From Bdellovibrio bacteriovorus HD100 (lineage in GTDB: Bacteria > Bdellovibrionota > Bdellovibrionia > Bdellovibrionales > Bdellovibrionaceae), in the NCBI RefSeq assembly GCF_000196175.1, contig NC_005363.1, positions 3,410,001-3,474,000 of the forward strand: DNA of 64,000 nucleotides, in the 5' to 3' direction. Position 1 is the first letter of the stretch; each line of letters starts with the position of its first letter. The position numbers and the translations under genes were made by a program. Positions 32,610 through 40,173 of this stretch are shown in pieces. The notes under the pieces are model-generated. The model saw only the letters and a list, made by a program, of their open reading frames with translations, did no database searches and was not told the origin of the DNA.

Positions 32610-33926
32610 ATGAGCACGTCACGCCGCGAGTTCCTGGAAAACGCCACGAAATCCATGCTGATATACACAAGCCTCCCCGCGGGGCTTGCGCTGGCGGGCA
32701 ATGAATATCAGTCCGATCTTTACACTGGCAAAGTTCCCATCTGCCAGAACATGACCAATGAAATCTCGGCCCAGTTCACGATCTTGACGGAAGGAAAAAA
32801 CCCTTACGCCTACCGAGTGAAAGATGCGCAAGGGCGCGACCTTCCCGTGCGCAAATGGGACGAAGAGCACCGCAAGCATTCGGGATATGGCATCGACAAG
32901 CTGATCGCGGAAAAACTGCAGGCCGACCAATTGTACCGCCTGCAGGTCATCGACAAGGACCGCGGCACTGTGTTGGATGAACGGATCTTTAAAAGTTTAC
33001 CTTTAAATCGAAAAACAAATCTGCGCTTTGCGATGATCAGCTGTTCCTGTGATATCTATCACAGTCAGAACAGCAATATGTGGGACCGGATGTTTGCCGA
33101 ACTTCCCGAACTGGTGTTTGTGCTGGGGGACTCGGTGTACTGCGACCTGGGCAGTGACGGGACGGAAAAAGACCTGTGGCGCCGCCACTGTGAAACGCGC
33201 ATGACCTTGGCGCACTTCCGACAACCGCGGCTGATTCCAACCTTAGCCACCTGGGATGACCATGACTATGGCCGAAACAATGAAAATCGCCACTATGCTA
33301 TGAAGCATGTCTCGCGACGGATCTTTGAATGCTTCTTTGGCTCCACACCTGTCGCTGGCTATCGCAAGGGTCATGGGGTCGGTTCGGTGCTAACCGGATT
33401 TGGACAAAGATTCTTTCTTATGGATGACCGGTTCTTTCGCGATGAACCCAGAACTGGCGGCATGATGTGGGGATCAGATCAGCAGGAATGGCTGCTTCAG
33501 ACTTTAGGTGAAAACGAAAAGCCCGCATGGCTGATGAACGGCAGTCAGTATTTTTCTTCCTATATCGGCAACGATTCCTTTCAGAAAGAATACATGCGCA
33601 ACCTTTCTGATCTGACCGGAAAACTTCGCCGGTTGGATGCCCCGGTGGTCTTTGCTTCGGGGGACGTGCACTTCAGTGAAGTTTTAAAAATTGAACCTCA
33701 GCTGCTGGGGTATCGAACCTTTGAATTCACCTCCAGCGCCATGCACAGTATTAATTATCCCACCGCCTGGTACATGCGAAACCCACGAAGACTGACACAC
33801 ACCTGGAAGCATAACTTCATGATTATGAAAACAGAGACCATCAAAAATGGAATTTCAACGGACCTGTACTGCCTCGGACGAACGGGGAAAATGTTGATCA
33901 GTCACGCCGGGACTGTGCAAAGATAG
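32610..33926 (+). CDS. PhoD-like alkaline phosphatase/phosphodiesterase, Tat-exported
   Basis: The 438-residue enzyme begins with a twin-arginine signal (TSRREFLENA, then a hydrophobic stretch to about 30), so it is exported folded. Metal-binding motifs of the PhoD group are visible: LGDSVYCD (about 170), TWDDHDYGRNNEN (about 213-225), and SGDVHFSE near 350. PhoD enzymes use Ca and Fe to cleave phosphate mono- or diesters. The start ATG 32610 lies just inside a GTG at 32607; neither has a strong ribosome binding site. It is convergent with a small secreted-protein gene. Confidence 0.9.
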   Translation: MSTSRREFLENATKSMLIYTSLPAGLALAGNEYQSDLYTGKVPICQNMTNEISAQFTILTEGKNPYAYRVKDAQGRDLPVRKWDEEHRKHSGYGIDKLIAEKLQADQLYRLQVIDKDRGTVLDERIFKSLPLNRKTNLRFAMISCSCDIYHSQNSNMWDRMFAELPELVFVLGDSVYCDLGSDGTEKDLWRRHCETRMTLAHFRQPRLIPTLATWDDHDYGRNNENRHYAMKHVSRRIFECFFGSTPVAGYRKGHGVGSVLTGFGQRFFLMDDRFFRDEPRTGGMMWGSDQQEWLLQTLGENEKPAWLMNGSQYFSSYIGNDSFQKEYMRNLSDLTGKLRRLDAPVVFASGDVHFSEVLKIEPQLLGYRTFEFTSSAMHSINYPTAWYMRNPRRLTHTWKHNFMIMKTETIKNGISTDLYCLGRTGKMLISHAGTVQR

Positions 33927-33935
33927 AAGATCAGA

Positions 33936-34181
33936 CTACAGCTTGCAGGTGCGGATTTTAAACAGACGCGCATCGAAAGTGAAAAGCACCGGATCCTGCG
34001 ACTTCATGGCCTTATGCAGACACAGATACTCGGGGCCCTTGTCGACTTCCAAAGGACTGTCGACACTTTCCATGCGAACCAGATAGTTGTTTTTCAGGGG
34101 ATTCTTTTGCAGGCTCACGACTTTGCCCGTGAAGGCAAAGTCAGCCGAAGCGATAAAAGGAAGAAGCAACCACCATCCCAT
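33936..34181 (-). CDS. Small secreted protein at the end of the PspC operon
   Basis: The 81-residue product has a short signal peptide (MGWWLLLPFIASADFA) and a mature part with two cysteines, probably a small beta-rich periplasmic protein. Its ATG overlaps the stop of the coiled-coil gene (TGATG on the minus strand), so translation is coupled. I recognise no family. Confidence 0.65.
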   Translation of the reverse strand: MGWWLLLPFIASADFAFTGKVVSLQKNPLKNNYLVRMESVDSPLEVDKGPEYLCLHKAMKSQDPVLFTFDARLFKIRTCKL

Positions 34182-34600
34182 CAGGATGTCAGAAGCTCCT
34201 CATTCAGTTTGTCTTCCTGTTCACGGATACTGCGAAGCTGCTTGTCCAGTTTCTGCAGGGCTTGCGCCATGCTTTGACCCAAGTCATGCAGCTCATTGAT
34301 ACGGACCATGGTTTCATCCTCTTCACCACCGACCAGGCGCAGGCTTTCCAGCTTCGCCGAATTCAGGTCGATCTCTTTGGACAAGGATTCCAGTTTTTGA
34401 TTGAGCTTTTTGCGGTCCTCGACCAGAGCCTTGGTCATCTCGCGGATCTGTTCCAGATCCAGAACTTCCAGTTGGCCCGTGGCAAAGGCGTCTTGCGACG
34501 GTTTGGTTTCATCAGCGTCTTCGCCCTGGAAAGCTTCCAAAAACAAAGACCATTCGTTTTTCAGGGATTTTACGATCGACCTACTACTGTCATCACCCAT
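34181..34600 (-). CDS. Coiled-coil protein in the PspC operon
   Basis: The 139-residue product has no signal peptide or membrane segment. Residues 48-137 form a nearly continuous heptad-like coiled coil, broken by a glycine/acidic patch (VGGEEDE) near 90. The N-terminal part is acidic. It starts five bases after the PspC-gene stop codon. By position it could be a cytoplasmic partner of the PspC membrane protein, loosely comparable to the coiled-coil PspA beside PspC, but I see no sequence similarity to PspA. Confidence 0.7.
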   Translation of the reverse strand: MGDDSSRSIVKSLKNEWSLFLEAFQGEDADETKPSQDAFATGQLEVLDLEQIREMTKALVEDRKKLNQKLESLSKEIDLNSAKLESLRLVGGEEDETMVRINELHDLGQSMAQALQKLDKQLRSIREQEDKLNEELLTS

Positions 34601-34605
34601 ATATA

Positions 34606-35022
34606 TTAAAATACTCCTGCGCTCTTTGAGCGACTTGCGGGTTCGTCAGCCTTGGGAATAAGAAAGTAACAAAGGCCGTAACCCAGGATCGCAGCACCGA
34701 AAGTGACCAGCATGAACAGAACAAATCCTGTTCTTACTACTCCCACTTCGATGTGGTACCGTTTAGCTATTCTAGCACACACGCCAAGAAGCTTTCTATC
34801 TAGAGCTTGGTCCAGTCTGTCGACACGGGGCAAGCAAACTGCCAGGATCAAATAAAACAGGATCCCACTGCCAAACCAGAGAACCGCAACCAGCCAAATG
34901 ACGCGCAGTATCCAAGTTTCGATACCCAAAGCGTCGCCCAAACCCTTACATACGCCAGCTAAGGCGCCTTTATCGGATCGAACCCAACGATAGTCCAGTT
35001 TCTGTGTGTTTTGCTCGGTCAC
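34606..35022 (-). CDS. Tandem PspC-domain membrane protein
   Basis: The 138-residue protein contains two copies of the PspC fold: residues 17-65 (GALAGVCKGLGDALGIETWI followed by a hydrophobic hairpin ending CLPR) and residues 76-126 (RKLLGVCARIAKRYHIEVGV followed by hydrophobic segments ending CYFLIPK). PspC senses envelope stress in enterobacteria. The tandem form is unusual, as most have one domain. It heads a three-gene operon with a coiled-coil protein and a small secreted protein, which may together form an envelope-stress module. Confidence 0.85.
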   Translation of the reverse strand: MTEQNTQKLDYRWVRSDKGALAGVCKGLGDALGIETWILRVIWLVAVLWFGSGILFYLILAVCLPRVDRLDQALDRKLLGVCARIAKRYHIEVGVVRTGFVLFMLVTFGAAILGYGLCYFLIPKADEPASRSKSAGVF

Positions 35023-35096
35023 TTACGGCCTCCATCAATACAGCTTCAACAAAAGGGAGAGTTTTAGCACCCCTGCCTTCGAAAAGTAAGCTGTAC

Positions 35097-36281
35097 CTAT
35101 AAGGTCCCCGTGATCATGAAATCGTTACCGAAGGTCAGATAACGAGGGTTCTTCAGTTGGATCTTGTCCGTCATAGCGGAAATACGAACACTTTCCGTCC
35201 AAGAGCGGGAGCCTCCAGAGCCCATGATGATAGGGGCCTGGAACATATAAAGTCGATTTACAAGGTGGTAACTCACAAAGGAGCTGGCGGTGAACGCGCC
35301 CCCTTCAACCATCACGGAACGAAGCCCCTTTTGGTAAAGCTGCGCCAGCAGGTCTTCCAGATCCAAATCGCCACCGACACGGGTTTTTACGTAAACCACA
35401 TCCGGGGATTTCACCAAAGTGCCGCGCAGTTTTTCAACCTTTTCACGCAATTCTTCCGCCACACACCAAATCACATCCTCGGAAGCGTGCACTTCTGAAA
35501 GCTTCAGCTTGGTGAAATTCGGAAGCAGCTCGGCTTCACCATCGACCACGATCACTTTGTTCTTTTTCGTGATCTGCGGGTGACGGATGTTCAAAGACGG
35601 ATTGTCAAAATCAATGGTGCCCTTACCAACCAGAATTCCATCATGGCAGGCACGGATATAGTGAACGTATTCACGGGACTCAGGCCCCGTGATCCACTGG
35701 CTTTCACCCGAACGAAGAGCCACCTGCCCGTCAAGGCTGGAAGCCATCTTCAAAGACACGAAGACTTTCTTTTTGCGGAAGTTCCACAGGAACGCTTCGC
35801 AGACTTCTTCCAGTTCGGTTTTGATTTTTGCATCCAGAACCGGATTCGCGGAAGAAAACACCTCGGCCTCAATCCTCGCCTGGCGCAGGATTTCAGCCCC
35901 CTGACCGGCCACCAATGGATTGGGATCGATCAGACCGAAGGTTACTTTTTTCAGAGGAAGTTTTGCCATCATCTTGGCGCAGGACGGGGTTTTCCCTTCG
36001 TGCGCGCAAGGCTCAAGCGTGACAAAGGCATGGGCGCCTTTCAGCTGTTCCGGCGAAAGATTTTTCAGCGCATTCACTTCCGCATGGGGGCCGCCGTAAA
36101 ATTCGTGATGACCGGCAGACAAAAATCCACCCTGAGCATCCAGAACCACCGCACCCACCAGCGGGTTGGGACTGACTCGCGCTGCTCCCTGATAGGCCTC
36201 GCTGATGGCAAGGCTCATGGCTTCTTCAGCCGTGAGCTTGGTTCCAATAGCAGGCAAAGACAAAGAGCGAATCAGTTCCAT
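35097..36281 (-). CDS. ribD: Bifunctional riboflavin deaminase-reductase RibD
   Basis: RibD carries out two steps of riboflavin synthesis: deamination and then reduction of the pyrimidine intermediate. The 394-residue protein has the zinc deaminase domain first, with His66 and Glu68 (PHAEVNA) and Cys92 and Cys101 (EPCAHEGKTPSC). The reductase domain follows (about 170-394, KMASSLDGQVALRSGESQWITG ... SVMVEGGA). It lies eight bases after hppD in the same direction, with GTAGGTGA before the ATG. Other rib genes are not in the window and I see no FMN riboswitch upstream. Confidence 0.95.
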   Translation of the reverse strand: MELIRSLSLPAIGTKLTAEEAMSLAISEAYQGAARVSPNPLVGAVVLDAQGGFLSAGHHEFYGGPHAEVNALKNLSPEQLKGAHAFVTLEPCAHEGKTPSCAKMMAKLPLKKVTFGLIDPNPLVAGQGAEILRQARIEAEVFSSANPVLDAKIKTELEEVCEAFLWNFRKKKVFVSLKMASSLDGQVALRSGESQWITGPESREYVHYIRACHDGILVGKGTIDFDNPSLNIRHPQITKKNKVIVVDGEAELLPNFTKLKLSEVHASEDVIWCVAEELREKVEKLRGTLVKSPDVVYVKTRVGGDLDLEDLLAQLYQKGLRSVMVEGGAFTASSFVSYHLVNRLYMFQAPIIMGSGGSRSWTESVRISAMTDKIQLKNPRYLTFGNDFMITGTL

Positions 36282-36289
36282 CAGATCAC

Positions 36290-37348
36290 CTACGTCAAAT
36301 AGCCGCGTTCGCGCTGATCGCGTTCGATCGCATCAAACAAAGCCTGGAAGTTTCCGTCGCCGAAACCATCGTGGCCTTTACGCTGAATCAATTCATAGAA
36401 GATCGGACCGAAAGTGTTTTTCGTGAAGATCTGCAGCAGGTATTTTCCTGTTTTGTCGCCATCCACAAGGATCGCATTCTTTTCAAGACGGCTGATGTCT
36501 TCAGTCACGCCCGGAACGCGCTCAGGAATCATCTCATAGTAAGAGTGCGGCGGCGGAGTCAGGAACTGAATCTCGCTGTTTTTCAAAGATTCCAGAGAAT
36601 AGTTAATATCATGAGTCAGCAAAGCAATGTGCTGGATGCCGGAGCCTTTATATTCATCCAGATATTCCTGGATCTGGGATTTTTCCTCGGTCGGTTCATT
36701 GATCGGCACCGAGAATTTTCCGCAGGGAGATCTCATAGCGCGAGAAAGAAGACCTGTCTTGCTGCCGCGGATGTCGAAGTACTTCGCTTCATAGAAGCCG
36801 AAGATGTCTTCATAGAAGTGCTGCCACTTGTCCATTTCACCTTTAGGCACGTTGTTGGTGAAGTGATCCACCACGGTGAAGCCCACGCCCACGGGTGCTT
36901 TGTCTTCCGGTTTCACCTGGAAGATTTCATTGTAAAGTTTGTCCTGGTTCTTCTGATCCATGAAATAGATCAAAGAGTCGCCGATACCATAGATCGCCGG
37001 GAATGGAGTCGCACCTTTTTGGTGTTCGTTGCCTTCATAAGGGCGCGCACCACGAGCCACAGCCGTTTTAAAGGCCTGATCAGCATCGATCACGCGGAAG
37101 CCGGTCGCATTCACGCAAGGGCCGTGAAGTTTTGCAAAGTCAGTTGCGAAGGTATGAGGTTCACAGTTCAGGATAAAGTTGATGTCGCCTTGGCGGAAAA
37201 GTTTGATGTTTTTGCCGTGGACCTGGCCAACTTCTTTAAAGGCATAGCGTTTGAACACTTGTTCAAAAAAGTGGGCGTCAGGACCGGAGTATTCGATAAA
37301 ATCAACTCCGTTAAGACCCACTGGATTTTTCTCGGTAACTTGAGCCAT
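36290..37348 (-). CDS. hppD: 4-Hydroxyphenylpyruvate dioxygenase
   Basis: The iron enzyme converts 4-hydroxyphenylpyruvate to homogentisate in tyrosine breakdown. The 352-residue protein shows ligands His162 (VVDHFTNNV), His240 (GIQHIALLT) and Glu319 (FYELIQRKGHDGFGDGNFQ), plus the family C-terminus ALFDAIERDQ. AGGAGGAGCC precedes the ATG. It is cotranscribed with ribD. With the phenylalanine hydroxylase at 30007 it covers two non-adjacent steps of the Phe to homogentisate route; homogentisate dioxygenase is not in this window. Confidence 0.97.
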   Translation of the reverse strand: MAQVTEKNPVGLNGVDFIEYSGPDAHFFEQVFKRYAFKEVGQVHGKNIKLFRQGDINFILNCEPHTFATDFAKLHGPCVNATGFRVIDADQAFKTAVARGARPYEGNEHQKGATPFPAIYGIGDSLIYFMDQKNQDKLYNEIFQVKPEDKAPVGVGFTVVDHFTNNVPKGEMDKWQHFYEDIFGFYEAKYFDIRGSKTGLLSRAMRSPCGKFSVPINEPTEEKSQIQEYLDEYKGSGIQHIALLTHDINYSLESLKNSEIQFLTPPPHSYYEMIPERVPGVTEDISRLEKNAILVDGDKTGKYLLQIFTKNTFGPIFYELIQRKGHDGFGDGNFQALFDAIERDQRERGYLT

Positions 37349-37580
37349 GGCTCCTCCTAAAACTTATATACGATGCGCTGACAGTAGCCCCAAATGGGGC
37401 ATTATTCAAGCATGAATAAATTAAGGTATATCAGACACTTAGGGCGTTTTTATGGGCCCAACCTAGGGGCTGGATCAGACATACAGGCGATGTTCACAAA
37501 GGTATTACAGTGGTGAAATTTCAACCACATCCAGTTTATACATTCCGCACTAAACCCGATGAAGATTACCAAGAGGGCTG

Positions 37581-37697
37581 ATGTCGAAAGCACCAACGAA
37601 AAAACAACCCACCTGGTTCTACATTGTGTTGGTACTGCAAACACTGGGAATCATCATTGCGATTGGAATGCTTCGCGATCTGATGTGGATTTTTTAA
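37581..37697 (+). CDS. Small single-pass membrane protein (38 residues)
   Basis: AAGAGGG lies just before ATG 37581. The product has a basic, polar N-terminus (MSKAPTKKQP), one hydrophobic helix (about residues 12-30) and a short tail ending at TAA, overlapping by four bases the end of the convergent outer-membrane gene. The ribosome binding site and charge pattern argue for a real gene. Function unknown. The 200 bases upstream contain a GCCCC/GGGGC hairpin (37387-37400) and probably the hppD promoter on the other strand. Confidence 0.6.
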   Translation: MSKAPTKKQPTWFYIVLVLQTLGIIIAIGMLRDLMWIF

Positions 37698-38836
37698 TAA
37701 GCCACATTGCTTGAGAACATAAATCCGTAGCTCGAATACTCAAATGCATCATCACCCTTCGGCACCGACGCCATGTAATAGCCACCCAGAATCAGCTCAC
37801 TTCGACCACGCACAATCGCAACTCCGGCACTGGTCAGATGATTTGTACTGTTATTGATTGAAGTATGACTGTAGCCCGCCATGGGCTGCCAGCTTTCAAA
37901 ACTTTTGTTTCTCCAGCCAACAGAATAGACAACGAACGACTCTTCATTTTCGACAACACCATCTGCGTCCCTCAACGAGGATTCGGAGGTATAGGTCACA
38001 TCAACAAACAGGTCATTCCCTGCAAGCAGATTAAAGCCATTGGCCAAACGCAGATAGTAGGGGGACTGCTTCACAGGTTCATAAGAAACCGCCTCTTCAT
38101 TCACCGTGTTTGGCGTCGCCACATAGTGAACAGCGGTATATTCAACCGCTTTTGATTCCAGCATCACAGGCATGAACTGCGCAGAGAAACCCACCGTCCA
38201 GTTTGCCACAGGCTTTATCTGGATTCCCGGCAGAACAAAAAGGCCTTTGTTCTTGTTTTCTGTTTCAGTAAACATGGTGGCATAAAGATTTCCCCCCGTG
38301 CTGATCTTGTTATAACTGTGAGTTCTGGAATCACCCAACTGCAAGCCTGCAGAAATCCCCCAGGAAAGGCTGTCATTGACAGCCGCACCAAATGCCGCCC
38401 CGACCTTCAGAAGCTGACTGTCCAAGCTGGTCAGTGAGGACGTATTGTAGGAACCACCCTGCGTATTCATCAGGCCACCCAGGCTTAGCATCATCGGGCT
38501 TGCCACAAAAACAGCCCCCGTCCCCCACTCTGTGGGATAAATTCCAGAAGCCAGCAAGGGGCGCACAGAATAATCACTGGGACTCAAATCGCTGCTGTTA
38601 TTTTTCATTTGGTGACTGGTGAGCGCGGTCCCACTGACCGAAAGTGACAACTTATTCGTGGAGCGAAACCCCAAGCCCGCAGGATTGTACAAAGCATTTC
38701 CCGGCGAAGACTCCATCGCACCACCGGCATTACCCATAAAGGATTCACGATGCCCCGCTGGTAACGGAAAATAAATTGCAAAAGCAGAGGACGCTACAGA
38801 TAGAAGCCCGGTGAAAAGCACTACTTTCAAAAACAT
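37694..38836 (-). CDS. Outer-membrane beta-barrel protein, OmpP1/FadL-like
   Basis: The 380-residue protein has a signal peptide (cut after AFA, residue 20), then the FadL-type start (GHRESFMGNAGGAMESSPGNALYNPAGLGF). Alternating hydrophobic strands run to a C-terminus SSNVAY that ends in an aromatic residue as barrels do. FadL-type proteins pass hydrophobic compounds. Its ATG overlaps the stop of the helicase gene upstream (TAATG on the minus strand), so translation is coupled to a DNA helicase, an odd pairing. Confidence 0.8.
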   Translation of the reverse strand: MFLKVVLFTGLLSVASSAFAIYFPLPAGHRESFMGNAGGAMESSPGNALYNPAGLGFRSTNKLSLSVSGTALTSHQMKNNSSDLSPSDYSVRPLLASGIYPTEWGTGAVFVASPMMLSLGGLMNTQGGSYNTSSLTSLDSQLLKVGAAFGAAVNDSLSWGISAGLQLGDSRTHSYNKISTGGNLYATMFTETENKNKGLFVLPGIQIKPVANWTVGFSAQFMPVMLESKAVEYTAVHYVATPNTVNEEAVSYEPVKQSPYYLRLANGFNLLAGNDLFVDVTYTSESSLRDADGVVENEESFVVYSVGWRNKSFESWQPMAGYSHTSINNSTNHLTSAGVAIVRGRSELILGGYYMASVPKGDDAFEYSSYGFMFSSNVAY

Positions 38837-40095
38837 TAAAGACCTTCAAACTGCTTATAAAAATGCAAAACTTTTGGATCGACGATGATGGATCGCGGGT
38901 TCCACCCAATCAGATGCAATCCCTTGGCGCTTCTCAGACGGCTGAGAGCCACATATGCCTGTCCCGGTTCCCACAGCTGACTGAGATCACACCACAGGTC
39001 ATCCAGGGTGGCGCCCTGGCTTTTGTGAATGGTGGTGGCGTAAGCCAGTGTCAGCGGGAACTGTTCCACCTGTGCCATGATGTTGCCTTCGGCATCCTGA
39101 ATGGCAAAAGAGGATTTGCTGACCTGAACCTCGCGGCCGCGGTCCTTGCGCACGGTGATCTGGTCTGCCGTGATATCCACAACAGTTCCTCGGGTGCCAT
39201 TCACCCAGCGGCGCTGAGGATCATTTTGCAGGAACATCACCTGACAGCCGATTTTTAAAATCAGCTTTTCCGCGATCGGCGAGGCCTTTTTCAGCGTTTC
39301 AATATGCCGTTCCGATCCGCTGTAAATGGATTCAATCACGACTTCGGTTTCATCAATTTCAGCAAGTTTTCGTTCGTTGAACTTTTCGGCGTTGATCTTG
39401 CGCGGGAACAGACGTGTGCCGGGATCGTCTTCATCGTGATCCTGAACGTGTTCATTCAGAAATTCCCGAACACGCTCGGTGACCTTGCCATGGCGAACGT
39501 CGCTTAGCACATCCAAAAACAGATTGTCCGAAACCCGCTGGTTGTGTGAAAGCATCACGGTCTGAAAACCGCTGACTTCCCAGACGCCATTCAGAAAACA
39601 CCAGTCGCGCTGACCTGTGTGAGTCACCGGAGGCAGCTGGGCAAAATCCCCCACCGCGATCACACGCATGCCACCCCAGGGAAGTTTGGATTCCCGTGCT
39701 CGTTGTGACAAAGCTTCGGCGATCATCAGGGCCTGGCCGGGAATCATCGAAATTTCATCAATGATCACCCCTTCGACTTTGCGCAGACGGGACATCAGAC
39801 GCTTGTCTTTGCTGGCCCGTTCATAGGTGGCGTCCGCGCCACCTTCCATAATTCCCAGACCAAAGAAGCTGTGGAAAGTCCGGCCGCCCAATAAAACGGC
39901 GGCAGCCCCTGTGCTGGCCAGAATCGGCATTTCTTTCGGATCCAACTCACGCATGAACTGGCGAATCAGAAAACTTTTTCCGCTGCCTGCCCCACCTGTC
40001 AAAAAAACATTCTCTCCGGATCTTAAAAGATCCAAAGCGGAGGCTTGTTCGGGAGAAAGTTCGATTTCGTGCACAGGCATAAGTCCTGCGATCAT
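38836..40095 (-). CDS. Pif1-like DNA helicase (superfamily 1B)
   Basis: The 419-residue ATPase shows Walker A (LTGGAGSGKS), the Pif1 motif ASTGAAAVLLGGRTFHSFFG, Walker B (VIIDEISM), GDFAQLPPV, and the C-terminal UvrD-like part with TLAYATTIHKSQGATLDDL and AYVALSRLRS. Pif1-type enzymes unwind 5'-3' and clear G-quadruplexes or R-loops. The start is uncertain: an ATG at 40095 (GGGAAG before it) or at 40080; the frame stays open to 40155. It overlaps the next gene for an outer-membrane protein and is divergent from the M13 peptidase gene. Confidence 0.9.
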   Translation of the reverse strand: MIAGLMPVHEIELSPEQASALDLLRSGENVFLTGGAGSGKSFLIRQFMRELDPKEMPILASTGAAAVLLGGRTFHSFFGLGIMEGGADATYERASKDKRLMSRLRKVEGVIIDEISMIPGQALMIAEALSQRARESKLPWGGMRVIAVGDFAQLPPVTHTGQRDWCFLNGVWEVSGFQTVMLSHNQRVSDNLFLDVLSDVRHGKVTERVREFLNEHVQDHDEDDPGTRLFPRKINAEKFNERKLAEIDETEVVIESIYSGSERHIETLKKASPIAEKLILKIGCQVMFLQNDPQRRWVNGTRGTVVDITADQITVRKDRGREVQVSKSSFAIQDAEGNIMAQVEQFPLTLAYATTIHKSQGATLDDLWCDLSQLWEPGQAYVALSRLRSAKGLHLIGWNPRSIIVDPKVLHFYKQFEGL

Positions 40096-40173
40096 GCCAC
40101 TTCCCAGTCTTGCGAAGCAAATATAAAAACGATAGCATTTGGACTCTGAATTCATAACAAAGGACTGTTGTTG

